A stretch of DNA of 64,000 bases from Spiroplasma chrysopicola DF-1 (GTDB taxonomy: Bacteria; Bacillota_I; Bacilli_A; Mycoplasmatales; Mycoplasmataceae), in NCBI RefSeq assembly GCF_000400935.1, contig NC_021280.1:992001-1056000 (forward strand), in the 5' to 3' direction. This document shows positions 1-9,605 of the stretch, piece by piece (the stretch's first letter is position 1; each line of letters starts with the position of its first letter). The translations under genes were made by a program, and so were the position numbers. The notes below the pieces were generated by a model, which made no database searches, was not told the DNA's origin, and saw only the letters and a program-made list of their open reading frames with translations.

Positions 1-233
1 TCATAAATAAATTCTTGAAAATTAGAATTAAAATTTTCAAAAAAATATTCTTCTAATCATTTCATAATGTGATTATATTGTTTTTTTAGATTATTTACTA
101 ATTTTTCAAGTCCAGAAATTTTTAAATAATTTTGAAATTCTTCATTTGAAACATTAACTCTATTGATTGAGCAATTAAATTCTTGAAAATTAACAAAAAA
201 AGAATCTACTATATTAATAAAATATTCTTTCAT
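1..233 (-). CDS. hypothetical protein, 3' part beyond window
   Basis: Start codon at 231-233 (minus) with AGGAAAT about 7 bases upstream as ribosome binding site. The frame is open to the window edge and needs one TGA as Trp. The visible 77 residues begin MKEYFINIVDSFF and are Asn/Lys/Phe-rich with no motif I recognise. It lies just downstream of the OLD-type ATPase gene on the same strand, so it may be a partner gene. Function unknown. Confidence 0.6.
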
Positions 234-369
234 ATTAACTATTTCCTAACTTTCTATATACTTGATGTAAAGCATTTTATACAGTTTGGTTTTTCAAACT
301 TAAATTCTCCAACTATAGCCAAAGATATTTCATGTACTATAGTTTGATTATAAAAATAATGTTTTCACC

Positions 370-2328
370 TTACTTATTAAAAAAATCTAAATTATATTTT
401 TTTAAAATACGTTTTTTAATGTTATTAGAATCTTTCTGAATTATATTTATAACTTTTTTCTCATAATTTTTTATAAGCATTATCTTAGGATTATTAATAA
501 TTTCGTTTTTTAAATTGCAAATTTTTAATAACTCTTGTTTATTTTCATTTTCAACAAATGTTGTAATCTCTTTTAATTTTCATTCTTCTAATCTATTCAT
601 TTCATTAATAATAATTTCTTTTAGCTTTTCACTTGAACAATTAATTGTTTCCTGTGTAGATAAATCAAAATCAAAAGTTTTTTTTAATCTTTGTACTTTA
701 TTTTCTTTATAAGAATTTATTATCTTATTTAAATTTTTATTTATATAATTAAAGAAATTTTTATTTATTTCCTTTATTTTATTTTTTATATCATTCTTTT
801 TCCACAAAGGATACAAATCTTTATATACTTCTTCAATAAATAAATCATCAAATAATAACATTTCAATTTCATTACAATCTAAAATTTTTATATTTTCTTC
901 AAAAGTATCTTTATTTTCATCTCTGTCTACTATTCCATATGCTTCCAAATTATATAATTTCTGGTCATTCAGTAATTTTACCTTATTAACTACCTCTTTT
1001 TTTCCACCAGATGGAATAACTTGATATTCTGAAAATAATTCATCAAATATTATTTTGTCGGTTTTTCCCTCACAAAATAAAATTTTTTCCTTAGAACCAT
1101 ATATTTTCATTCAATAATCAGCATCTAATTCTTCTACTGTAACTTTTTTTATATCTCAAAAGGATGGAAAACTGAATGAATTAACTCTAAAAAAAACTGC
1201 ATTTTTCTTAAAAATGTTAACCATTTCAGGACTATGGGATATAAAAATAAATTTTGAATCCACTTTAATTTTAAATATCTCTTTTCAAATTTTTTTATAT
1301 AAAGCTGGATTTAAATGAGTTTCTGGTTCATCAATAAAAATTCAACTATTTGGTTCAGCAATTAAAATATTAGCAATCATTCATAGCGTTTTCTTTTCTC
1401 CATCGCTTAATTCATTTCAACCATATTCAGCTGAGTCATTTTTTGAAAAATTTAACTTTCTTTTTATCATATCTTTTTTTACTTTAATATCGCCAAATAT
1501 TGATTCAAATAATTTAATTATTTTATAGAGTAAAATAGTATCTTTATTTTTTTCCATATCATTTGCTTCATTTGCATCATTTATTAGTGCAGACAAAATT
1601 TTTGATACATCATATACTATTTGACTATAATGTTGTTCATAATTTTTGTCATACATTTTTTTATTATTAATTGTTTCAATTTTTTCATATGTTTCTACTG
1701 CTGATGATAACTGGACATAATTTAAAAAAACATTAGATTGCAGTACTTTAATTTTAATATCAGAAAAAATATTATCTACTAAAAATTTGATTAGTTTAGT
1801 TTTACCAACACCATTTGGGCCAAGAATAAATGCAAGTTGATCATTTTCTTCAAATTCATTAAAAGATATCAAAAAATTAATTAAAAATAACAAATTTTTA
1901 ATTTCTACATATTTTTTATTATAAATTAAATCAGCTAAATATGAAGATTTAAAATTTTTACTATATGTTTTCTTAAAAAAATCTATAACTTCTGATCTTT
2001 GATTTTCTAATAAACAAACTAATTCATAAACATTATATTCATCATTTTCTTTTATATATTCTAAAAGAGCAAAAAAATCATTATTATCTATCAATATAAA
2101 ACTGAACTTATGAATAATACCATTGATAATAAAACTAATTATTTTATTATCTAAGTCCAAAATTCCACTTTCTAAAACTACTTTATAATCTATAGAATTT
2201 AAATCAAATTGATTTAATTGATAAATTTTATTAAAAGAATTCACTCTAAAAAACATATCATTTCCAAATGGAGTTATCATATTCCCCAAAAAAGTGTTAT
2301 GAATTTCTATTTTTTTTAATTCTGACAT
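370..2328 (-). CDS. OLD-family ATPase with C-terminal TOPRIM nuclease domain
   Basis: 652 residues after reading several TGA codons as Trp. An ABC-type ATPase comes first: Walker A GPNGVGKT near residue 170, an ABC signature-like LSDGEKK near 307, Walker B IFIDEPETHLNP and the switch histidine in FISHSPEMV. A TOPRIM domain follows (CEGKTDKIIF, then the acidic GIVDRDEN). This order is that of OLD (overcoming lysogenization defect) nucleases, which act in anti-phage defence, either alone (P2 Old, class 1) or with a UvrD-like helicase (GajA of Gabija, class 2). No helicase partner is visible, although the next gene downstream runs off the window. Inferred role: mobile-element defence or exclusion. 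ATG at 2326-2328, 8 bases after the previous stop. Confidence 0.85.
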
Positions 2329-2335
2329 ATTTATC

Positions 2336-2722
2336 CTACTTACTATTTTCTAGCTCTTTTAACTTTAGTTTCATTTCAAGGATTTCTTTTTCAATTTTTA
2401 ATGCCTCTAGATCTTTACTACTATCTTGGTTAATTTCTGGTTGAATATAATAAGGGTTATATTCAGGTGGAATTGCATCAGGATAACGACTAAGGAAATC
2501 TTTTATAGACTTTTCTTCTAATTCATAATATTTTGGTCCAACAGAATCAAGCAAACTCTTTACAAAGTTTTCTGGTCCTACCAATTCTAATCTTTTAAAA
2601 TAAATTGAATCAGATTCACTAATAAATTTTTGTTTTTCAGCTAATTTTTTATATTCCTTTTGATAATGCTTATTAATTGCCTTGTAGTTTGTTTCGCCTC
2701 CAAGTAAACTTTTAATACCCAT
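2336..2722 (-). CDS. hypothetical protein, C-terminal coiled coil
   Basis: 128 residues, ATG at 2720-2722 with AAAGGAG upstream, stop TAG. It has no signal peptide or membrane segment. The N-terminal half is basic and helical, the middle is proline-rich (around PDAIPPEYNPYY), and the last ~25 residues alternate Glu/Leu/Lys as a coiled coil. It follows the VirB6-like gene on the same strand, separated by a terminator. I do not recognise a family; a soluble element-encoded protein is all that can be said. Confidence 0.7.
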   Translation of the reverse strand: MGIKSLLGGETNYKAINKHYQKEYKKLAEKQKFISESDSIYFKRLELVGPENFVKSLLDSVGPKYYELEEKSIKDFLSRYPDAIPPEYNPYYIQPEINQDSSKDLEALKIEKEILEMKLKLKELENSK

Positions 2723-2789
2723 ATTAAATCTCCTTTATAAATTAATAATGGTTAATACAGTTGATATTTGATTTTATTATAATATAAAA

Positions 2790-2817
2790 AACTAGAATTT
2801 ATAATAAAATTCTAGTT
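2790..2817 (-). terminator. intrinsic terminator of the virB6-like transcription unit
   Basis: Perfect 10-bp stem (AACTAGAATT / AATTCTAGTT) with an 8-base loop. On the minus strand it is followed by a run of T. It overlaps the stop codon of the VirB6-like gene. Confidence 0.75.
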
Positions 2818-4419
2818 ATTTTTTTTAGATTTTTCCAATTTTTTATTATCACGTGCTTTAATTTTTTTAATTTTAGCATCTTTAATCTCTTGTGGAATTT
2901 CCTCAGCACGTTTATAACCTTTTCTGGCTTCACCACCAAATACTTCTCCGGCTGAATTTCAACCAATACGAGCGCCTTTTTTAAATGTTCTTCCGATTCC
3001 AACAAATGGTGATGCTAAACCAGCCCCAATTGCTTTACCAAATTTACGAGCATATGTTCCGGCTTTACCTTTTCGTTTAACATCAATTCCATTTTTGGTT
3101 GGAACAATTCCACTAGTATCTTTGGCACTAGTTCAACCATTCTTAATAGCTCATATACTTTTTCCAGCACCAATTGCCGCTAATCCTCCAATAGTGGCTA
3201 ATCCTCCAATGATGCCACTGCGACCAGCCATTCTAGTTGGTGCACTAATTGGTGGAATACCTGATCTACTTGCCCCGGTTGCATCGGGTCCTAACATTGA
3301 ATTTAACGATTCATCAAATGGACTTGATAGTGGATTTGCTCCGCCCATCCCCATTTTTCGTTCATATTTCAATTGTTTTTTTGATTTTGCAAATCCTAAG
3401 GCTCTTCCAACCATTTTAGCCGAACCAGCTGCAAAGAATCCTGCGGCCATTGTTGTTCGAATTGAGTTCATTCCCTCCATGGCTCCGGCTCCTTCACCAA
3501 TAAAGGTAGCAATAATGACTGTAATTCCTCATGTTCCTAATGCCCCACCAAGTAGACATAATAACCTTAAAAGCATTTGCGCTCATCGATCAAAATTACT
3601 TGGCCCAAAACTTGGTTTAGACACAATACTTGTATAAACCATATAGATATAATATGCCACTAATGTCGCTGATGCAGCTAACATTTTGGATATAACCATG
3701 TCTTTTCAGGTTAGAGCCCGTTTCCCTTCATCTTGTACCATTCCAGCCATTACTAATGGGGAAATTAGAAATAAGAACAATAATTCAAATACTTTTTGAG
3801 TTAATGCTAAACCTAACATTGCAACGGCAATCAAGACAAATCATACCGCAAACATTTCAACGATAATACTTCAATCCCGAATATTTTCAGGAGCCATATA
3901 ATCATTTACAGACCCACTCCCACCATGGATATTTCCTGCTCAGTATAGAGCATCAGCTATTTTAACCCCAGTTGTTCCAAAAATGGTGTTTAAAATTGAA
4001 ACAAATCATACAATAATTGCATTTACAAAGAAAAATCCTAATGGAATAAAGAAAACAAATACTCCCGCTAACCCGGTAAACCGCAAACAACTCATTAATT
4101 TTGGTTTCATTTGATCAGCTTCTTTAAACTGTAAAGTTAAAAACTGTGAAATAAAAATAATAACAAGTAGCCCAACAGCCACAATTGCAAACTGTCAAAA
4201 TGCTGTTGGAATATTTTCTCACGAAAATTGACTATTTGAATTAAACAATAAATCAAATACTATCCCTGATGATAAAAATATTAGTACCTGATCAAAAACA
4301 GAAACTAACCCCAATGGCCCTCAAATAAAAATATTTCAAACAACCTTTAAAATTCCGTCCTGGACTCAATCAACAAATCCGAATAGATTTAAATTTAAAC
4401 TATTAATAGCCTCTAACAT
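2812..4419 (-). CDS. VirB6/TrbL-like conjugal transfer membrane protein
   Basis: 535 residues with many TGA-coded Trp. About six to eight hydrophobic segments fill residues 10-310 (for example FAIVAVGLLVIIFISQF and LLFLFLISPLVMAGMVQD). A Gly/Ala-rich stretch and a long, very basic cytoplasmic tail follow. A multi-pass inner-membrane protein with a charged tail beside a VirB2-like gene and near virB4 and virD4 fits the VirB6/TrbL channel component of type IV secretion systems. Assignment rests on topology and context, not on a catalytic motif. The start ATG (4417-4419) lies 3 bases after the stop of the VirB2-like gene, suggesting translational coupling. Confidence 0.75.
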
Positions 4420-4422
4420 ATA

Positions 4423-4737
4423 TTAACTAGTTGGAGGTTGATAACCCCCACTCCCATTCATTAATTCAGGTAAAATAGTATTTACAAAAATAGGGGCAAA
4501 AATACATAGTGCCAACCCAAATATACATCAAGCAATCGCAAAGATTTGAATGTTTCTCTGTTCAGGATCATCAGCAAATTTTTTAATTTTTAAGGCATGT
4601 TTAACTATATATAAAACACAAATGGCTCCCGCAATAATTGAAATTGGGGTTAAAATAGCATTTAGTAAAGTAACAACTAGCTTTGTTGTTCCACTAAAAT
4701 CGGGCACATCTGCTAAAATATTTAATAAAAATCCCAT
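4423..4737 (-). CDS. VirB2-like small pilin/channel protein
   Basis: 104 residues starting MGFLLNILADVPDF; GGAGTGAGAATAAA precedes the chosen ATG at 4735-4737 (a longer frame upstream lacks such a site). Two membrane segments, about residues 20-45 (LLNAILTPISIIAGAICVLY) and 64-88, are joined by a short charged loop with KKFADDPEQRN. Length, double-TM hairpin topology and position upstream of a VirB6-like gene match VirB2/TrbC-type pilins and their Gram-positive counterparts. No signal peptidase site is obvious. Overlaps the regulatory region of the upstream gene by design of a compact operon. Confidence 0.6.
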
Positions 4738-4738
4738 T

Positions 4739-5371
4739 TTATTCTCACTCCATTTCTTCTCTTTTTGCTTCAAATTCTTTATTTTGAATTTCTTTAGCAC
4801 TTAAATATTTTTTAAACTCAGATTCGTATTCTTTAAATGCACCTTCATTTTGAAACAGTTGTAATCCATATTCAGGTTTTAAACTTTTTAGATAATTATC
4901 AAATGGAACTCTTAATTCTTCATTTTCGTTTTGTTCAATAAGAATTTCATTATTTGTATTTAAAGTTTTAGCTTTTGTTTCTCAATCTAATACTTGCTCT
5001 GCACTAAAACCTATTTTTATTAATTTAGAACTAATCCCAACAATGCCAATTTCATTTGTTCTAAACTCTTGGTCCAAATCAGAAATTGCATCTTTAAATA
5101 CCTCTTTTTGATAGTTTTGTTCAACTCTTTTTAAGTGTTCAAGTGTTTCTAAATAGTTTTTATTTTGATTAATATCATAATCAATTTCTTCTTCTTGAAT
5201 TTCTAATTCACTTGGCGCATATCCATGCTCAACTTGATAATTTAATTCATTCTGAGCATCCTCATAACTAGTAAATGTATAAAGTAATTTATCATAATTT
5301 TCATCATAATTACCATTATCATCAAATCCAATAACCTCATGTAATTCAAATATTGTTTCTCGTTTACTCAT
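4739..5371 (-). CDS. hypothetical acidic protein in transfer operon
   Basis: 210 residues, ATG at 5369-5371. Strongly acidic and soluble (for example LEIQEEEIDYD), no membrane segment. The C-terminus reads ...KREEMEWE with one TGA Trp, and its last codons carry the ribosome binding site of the VirB2-like gene. The upstream gene ends 5 bases before. Function not recognised; tight packing suggests a role in, or co-regulation with, the transfer apparatus. Confidence 0.75.
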
Positions 5372-5376
5372 TTTTC

Positions 5377-5724
5377 TTACATCTCCATTTCAAAATCTTC
5401 ATTAGTTTCATTAATTTGATCATAACTAATTTCGTTAAGCTTTTTGATGACTTTATTTTCAACTTTTGAAATATATTCTAGATATGCCTCTGTAAAATTT
5501 TCATTTGCCGGTTTATTCCTATCATTTAAACCAAAATATTTAATTAATTCATCTTGGTCTTCATAATATATAAATTCTGAATCACAAGTTTCATTTACCA
5601 ACTCTGAAATATCATATTCCCTATTTTTAACTTTTTCAGTAAGATTTTCATTTTGCAAAATTTCTATAATTTCATTAACATTTTCTTTTAATTTATCTTC
5701 AATATTTATTTTATTTGTACTCAT
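5377..5724 (-). CDS. hypothetical acidic protein
   Basis: 115 residues, ATG at 5722-5724 with AAGGAGAAATAAA upstream. Acidic and soluble, begins MSTNKINIEDKLKEN and ends EDFEMEM. Its composition resembles the next gene and it sits in the same operon. No motif recognised. Confidence 0.7.
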   Translation of the reverse strand: MSTNKINIEDKLKENVNEIIEILQNENLTEKVKNREYDISELVNETCDSEFIYYEDQDELIKYFGLNDRNKPANENFTEAYLEYISKVENKVIKKLNEISYDQINETNEDFEMEM

Positions 5725-5737
5725 ATTTTATTTCTCC

Positions 5738-5941
5738 TTATTCTATTTCGTAATCTGTTTCTTTATTTATGTTACTTTCAATTTGTTCATCTAATCCTGT
5801 TTGTAAATCCTTAATTTCGGCAATTGTAAAATTACTTATATTTTCTTTACAATTAAGACATTCAAAATTAATACAAACATTATTAAAACTATCAAAGAAA
5901 GTTTTTGTTATATTTATTTGTTCATGCTCACAATTTGGCAT
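5738..5941 (-). CDS. small cysteine-containing protein, possible zinc ribbon
   Basis: 67 residues, ATG at 5939-5941 after GGAGATAAGACT. It has an N-terminal CEHEQ and a later CLNCKEN pair, which could bind a metal, then an acidic tail. No family recognised. It follows the 86-residue gene with an 11-base gap. Confidence 0.6.
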   Translation of the reverse strand: MPNCEHEQINITKTFFDSFNNVCINFECLNCKENISNFTIAEIKDLQTGLDEQIESNINKETDYEIE

Positions 5942-5952
5942 AGTCTTATCTC

Positions 5953-6213
5953 CTATCTATTTCATTTATCTTTTTTAAGATAATGCTTCTTTTGGTTTTT
6001 ATATTTTTTACCTTTGTGCACTAACAAATTAAAACGGTTCATATTCCAATATGATTTATTGATCTTAAAATTATTATTTAAAACTTGTTTAGCTTTAAAA
6101 TTTTCATTAATTTGATATCGTGATTTTAAATTATAATCATATTTAATATAGTTATTTTTAATTTCTTGTTGTGAAAAAGGTTGCGATGATTTAATCGTTC
6201 ATAATCCTGACAT
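5953..6213 (-). CDS. hypothetical basic protein; parent of two nearby remnants
   Basis: 86 residues, ATG at 6211-6213 preceded by AGAGGTAGTA, stop TAG; two TGA Trp codons. Basic, Asn/Lys-rich, no motif recognised. Its start region is duplicated at about 15,802-15,843 as a seven-codon stub, and its last ~17 codons are duplicated at 7,819-7,869. It therefore marks segmental duplications within the element. It lies directly downstream of hairpin repeat copy 1. Confidence 0.6.
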
Positions 6214-6234
6214 TACTACCTCTTTTACAAATTT

Positions 6235-6315
6235 GTTCTTTACCAAATAAAAAACACATGCATACGATAAAAATCGTAGCATGTGTCATTTGGTCATCTA
6301 CACAAATATTATACT
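6235..6315 (-). repeat. cassette hairpin repeat, copy 1 (probable terminator)
   Basis: One of four near-identical ~80-bp copies (others at 9527, 15845 and 19901). The core is ACACATGCATACGAT - AAAA - ATCGTAGCATGTGT, a 14-bp stem with one bulged A, enclosed by ACCAAAT / ATTTGGT. On the minus strand the stem is followed by six T, so it can act as an intrinsic terminator. It ends at the stop codon of the toxin-like gene. Confidence 0.85.
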
Positions 6316-6760
6316 ATACTTCATACAAATCGTTATTTAAAAATTGAAAAACTTTCTTTGATATTTTAACTATTTCTTGGTCTAGATCTGATTTATATAT
6401 TTCTTTTACTCTTTCCTCAATTCTTATTAAATCAGAAATAGCCAATTCCACATTTGAAAACAAAGATTTTTCAATTCCATCAAACTTTTCAATAACAAAT
6501 ATTTTATTTAATTTAAGAATAGAATCGCATTTTAATAAAGACGGGTTTTTAATCTTAGAAATTTTTAACATATTTTTATACTGAATTAATTTGTACATAT
6601 TATTTTGAGTTAATTTAGTAATATTAAAACAAACTAAAAATTTAGAAGTATCTTCATAAATTAATAATCTTCTAGGTTTATTATCATTTTTAGAAGTTGC
6701 TGGATTTTCTCCATTATCATAAGGAATATGGCATCTAAGAATTTTATTTTTCACTATCAA
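6314..6760 (-). CDS. probable toxin of Panacea toxin-antitoxin pair
   Basis: 148 residues. The frame starts with TTG at 6758-6760 inside the end of the antitoxin gene, so translation is probably coupled. The N-terminus carries IPYDNGENPATS and then KPRRLLIYEDTSKFLVCFNI, which recalls the strand-rich start of PemK/MazF-type endoribonucleases, though I cannot confirm catalytic residues. The C-terminal half is helical. Known for the family: Panacea (DUF4065) antitoxins are encoded next to very varied toxins. Inference: this is the toxin partner. The gene ends on hairpin repeat copy 1. Confidence 0.6.
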   Translation of the reverse strand: MIVKNKILRCHIPYDNGENPATSKNDNKPRRLLIYEDTSKFLVCFNITKLTQNNMYKLIQYKNMLKISKIKNPSLLKCDSILKLNKIFVIEKFDGIEKSLFSNVELAISDLIRIEERVKEIYKSDLDQEIVKISKKVFQFLNNDLYEV

Positions 6761-7280
6761 TATAATTTTCTATATTTTCAATAACTTCTAATGCATCTTT
6801 AAAATTTATTTTATATTCATCTTTATATTTTTTAATGTCCATAATTTGTGAAGAATGGTCACCTTTTATATAATTTTTTCTAGCATCGATTCACGCTGGG
6901 TCTACATGTGACAAATCTGATAATTCTTCAAAAGAAGCTCCTGATAAAAAAATAATTATATTTTTTAAAAATTTTTCTTGGGTTTCATTTAATTGTTCAA
7001 AATTATCTTGATTAAAAATAAGACTATTATCATCAATTAATGATAAATAATTAAGGCGAACTGTATTAACTACTGCTCCATTAATATAAGCAAATAAATT
7101 ATCTTCAAATAATTCCATTCCATATTTTCCGAGAAAAAGTATTTGTGCTAAATGCAAATGTTTATTTAAAATTAAATTTCCTTCAGTTACATTTACACCA
7201 TTAAATTCTAAAGGTGTTTTACTATTAAATCTATCTTTATTCCCTTTTATTAAGAATCTTGCGACTGTAATTGCATTCAT
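6744..7280 (-). CDS. Panacea-domain (DUF4065/SocA-like) antitoxin
   Basis: 178 residues, ATG at 7278-7280 with GGGGTGAT upstream and a TATAAT box at 7,313-7,318. Start MNAITVARFLIKGNKD and the central HLHLAQILFLGKYGMELF...INGAVVNTVR match the Panacea/DUF4065 fold, in which helices around this region neutralise partner toxins. The segment SDLSHVDPAWIDARK is also typical. Stop TAA at 6744-6746 overlaps the toxin frame by 17 bases. Expected to be a two-gene type II-like module stabilising the element or acting in abortive infection. Confidence 0.8.
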
Positions 7281-7441
7281 TTCATCACCCCAAAATAATA
7301 TTTATATACTTAATTATACCTCAAATTTTATTTTTATTATCCTATGAAAAAAATAATAATTTGAAATAAATATCAATATTGTGACTTTAAATTTTTATTT
7401 TTTATTAAGTTAAAATTTTGAATAATAATTTTATTTTAATT

Positions 7442-7807
7442 TTATCTTGAAAACTCTTCTTCACGTTCATCTTCTATTTGTTTTATATAATTATTAAACT
7501 CATCTTTATGGATATTAGGATCTAATCCATATTGGTCAAAAAAATAAACTTTCATCTCATCATTAGTTGTAAAGATTAAGTTATCTTTTTTATCAAAAAA
7601 TGCAAATTCAACATCGTAACCGTAATAATCTTCACTTAATACATATGAAGAAAATTTATCATTTGTTTTACGTTCATGGATTTTATATTCATGATAATTA
7701 TTATAACCATCCTTTTCATTAAGAGCTAGATGTTTATTCCATCTTCTAAAAACATCTTCTTTCGTTTTTTCGCCGAAATATTCATTTTTTAACATTTCTT
7801 TTTCCAT
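7442..7807 (-). CDS. hypothetical protein
   Basis: 121 residues, ATG at 7805-7807 after GGAGATAAGATT. Charged and soluble, with a Tyr/Phe-rich centre (SEDYYGYDVEFAFFDKK). No domain recognised. Its leader is the same sequence that precedes the 67-residue gene at 5,941, showing that an upstream gene end was duplicated here. Confidence 0.65.
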   Translation of the reverse strand: MEKEMLKNEYFGEKTKEDVFRRWNKHLALNEKDGYNNYHEYKIHERKTNDKFSSYVLSEDYYGYDVEFAFFDKKDNLIFTTNDEMKVYFFDQYGLDPNIHKDEFNNYIKQIEDEREEEFSR

Positions 7808-7818
7808 AATCTTATCTC

Positions 7819-7869
7819 CTATCTATTTCACTTATCTTTTTTAAGATAATGTTTCTTTTGGTTTTTTAA
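7819..7869 (-). pseudogene. 3'-end remnant of the 86-residue gene
   Basis: About 17 codons ending in TAG reproduce the C-terminus of the 5,953-6,213 protein (K-N/K-Q-K-K-H-Y-L-K-K-D-K-W-N-R), including its TGA Trp and the following GGAGATAAGA site. No start remains. This is a relic of a duplication. Confidence 0.7.
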
Positions 7870-7901
7870 TTTTTACCTCATTTTTAAATAAAATAATAAT
7901 T

Positions 7902-8297
7902 TTATTCTAATTCATAACTATTATCATTTTTAAAATGATAAGGCTCATTATTTAACAATACTTCTTCTTTTGAAATTCTTAATTCTTCGAATAGTCTATT
8001 TAATGATGTAATACCTCATGTTTCATATCGTTCATTGATTATTTTAGCATTAGATAAAATTCTAAATGTTATGTCTTTATTTTCCAAATAATTTTGATCA
8101 TAATTATCTGCAAATACTAAATAACTAACTTTATTATTTACTTCCGTATATCCTATTAATTCATTAGCAAATTCCTTTAAAATATTTTCAACATTTACAA
8201 AATTTTCACTAGCTAGTTCATTTCAATCAATTTTAGTTGTTTCTAATAGCTTAATTTTGTTATTTATTGGTTCATCAAATCTAAATAATTTAAGCAT
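7902..8297 (-). CDS. hypothetical protein
   Basis: 131 residues, ATG at 8295-8297, two TGA Trp. Starts MLKLFRFDEPINNK; soluble, acidic, no membrane segment. It begins a few bases after the lipoprotein stop and its ribosome binding site lies within the end of that gene. No family recognised. Confidence 0.65.
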
Positions 8298-8298
8298 A

Positions 8299-8850
8299 TT
8301 ACTCTTTACTCAATTCACTAATTAATTGTTGAACTTTGCTAATTTGGTCGTTTACTTCATTAAGATCTTTTTCTTTATAATTATCAGGATATAATTTCAT
8401 AATTAATTTAATCGTGGTTAAAGTAGTTAATTCATCTGTCAAAATTCCAGCAGCTTTTACTTTTGCTTCCGGATTGGTAATATTTTTATTATTTTCTAAA
8501 TAAAGAATTTGATATAAACAATCATCCATAATTACGTTATATCGATATAATTCAATTGTCGTTAAATCAATTAGTTCTTGTAAATCTGCACAAATTGTAA
8601 CGCCTCCACAAAGTTCTTTAATTGTTTCCGGAGATTTTAATTCATCAATTTCTGCTTTGGTTTTTAAATAATCTTTCTGTTTTGCTTCATATAACTTTTG
8701 ATAATATTCAATATCTTTTTCTGGTTCTGGATTGGGCGGTGTTGGTGGAGTTGGGTTAACTCCTCACCCTGTTCCTTCACATGCAATGGCTGTATTAACA
8801 ATTGGGAATGTTAAAACTATTGCTCCTAAAAAACTTAGTAATTTTTTCAT
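8299..8850 (-). CDS. element-encoded lipoprotein
   Basis: 183 residues, ATG at 8848-8850 after AAAGGATAG. Signal peptide MKKLLSFLGAIVLTFPIVNT and lipobox AIAC put the mature protein on the outer face of the membrane. A short proline-rich linker follows (PTPPTPPNPEPE), then a helical, charged domain. Surface lipoproteins encoded among transfer genes may serve in mate contact or entry exclusion, but that is inference. Confidence 0.75.
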
Positions 8851-8873
8851 ATTCTATCCTTTTGAATAAATTA

Positions 8874-8898
8874 AAGACTTTGTATTTTACAAAGTCTT
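8874..8898 (-). terminator. hairpin between two operon genes
   Basis: Perfect 10-bp stem (AAGACTTTGT / ACAAAGTCTT) with a 5-base loop, between the 164-residue gene and the lipoprotein gene. The T-tract is weak, so it may attenuate rather than end transcription. Confidence 0.5.
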
Positions 8899-8969
8899 AC
8901 TAACCTAAATATTTTGTTTAGTCTCATAAAATGGCATCATCACCATCAAATGAGATTACATCAGTTTCG

Positions 8970-9464
8970 TTATTCGATGCTGTTACTGACGTCTTTGTTT
9001 TTAATAAATTCTTGTTTTGCCTGGCGCATTTCTTCTCAAATTTGAGCTGTTTCTTCTTTAAAATGTGTTTTTAAACCTGTTAATGCACAATCTCTATCAC
9101 CATAAACAGGTTTTCCTGCTTCATCATGTCCTTCAAAAGTTGAGATTTTAATTCTATCTCAATCTTTATTGTCTTTTGGAAATGTCATTTGTGCATAATC
9201 AGCTGTTTCTAATGAATCTGCTTCTTTGATTAAATGCTCACCATCATTTGCCAATTGTTTAAGAAAGACTGAATTTTGTGGGTAAAAGAATGTTTCTTTT
9301 TCCGATAATCTTACCAGGAATTTTGGTTTCATTACTTTAACTCTTCCATCTGCTAAAGTAATTTCCTTTGCGTCCATAACTTTTATAATTCTTTCTTTTT
9401 TAATTAAAAAAGAATCATAGTTTGGTTTTAAATTTTGTTCTGTATTTTGTAATTGATCTGTCAT
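8970..9464 (-). CDS. hypothetical protein, possible ssDNA-binding type, with frameshift near the 3' end
   Basis: As read, 164 residues from ATG 9462-9464 (AGAGGAAATT upstream) to TAA at 8970. If one A is skipped in the A5 run near 9,008, the frame continues to 8,918 and ends with the acidic tail ISFDGDDAILWD, like the interaction tails of single-strand binding proteins. The body has strand-rich segments (RVKVMKPKFLVRLSEKE) but I cannot confirm an OB fold. Either a homopolymer indel has removed the tail or the read contains an error. Located just downstream of hairpin repeat copy 2. Confidence 0.6.
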
Positions 9465-9526
9465 ATATTAATTTCCTCTATACTTTCTGTAAATAAAAAT
9501 TAATATTTAGGTTAGTTTGTCCTTTA

Positions 9527-9602
9527 CCAAATAAAAAACACATGCATACGATAAAAATCGTAGCATGTGTCATTTGGTCATCTACACAAATATTATACTA
9601 TA
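9527..9602 (-). repeat. cassette hairpin repeat, copy 2 (probable terminator)
   Basis: Same imperfect palindrome as copy 1 (ACACATGCATACGAT / ATCGTAGCATGTGT). It ends 4 bases from the stop codon of the 238-residue cargo gene, whose transcript it probably terminates. Confidence 0.85.
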
Positions 9603-9605
9603 AAC

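Noticed and set aside
2799-3005. 68-codon minus-strand frame at the end of the VirB6-like gene
   Set aside because: Overlaps in another frame; the basic C-terminal tail of the VirB6-like protein accounts for the composition.
3095-3637. 180-codon plus-strand open frame
   Set aside because: Shadow of the VirB6-like gene: Pro/Ala-rich translation, no ribosome binding site, and the opposite strand has continuous membrane-protein coding with TGA as Trp.
8995-9015. Programmed ribosomal frameshift site
   Set aside because: The required shift is +1 and the run does not form a proper slippery heptamer; an indel is simpler.
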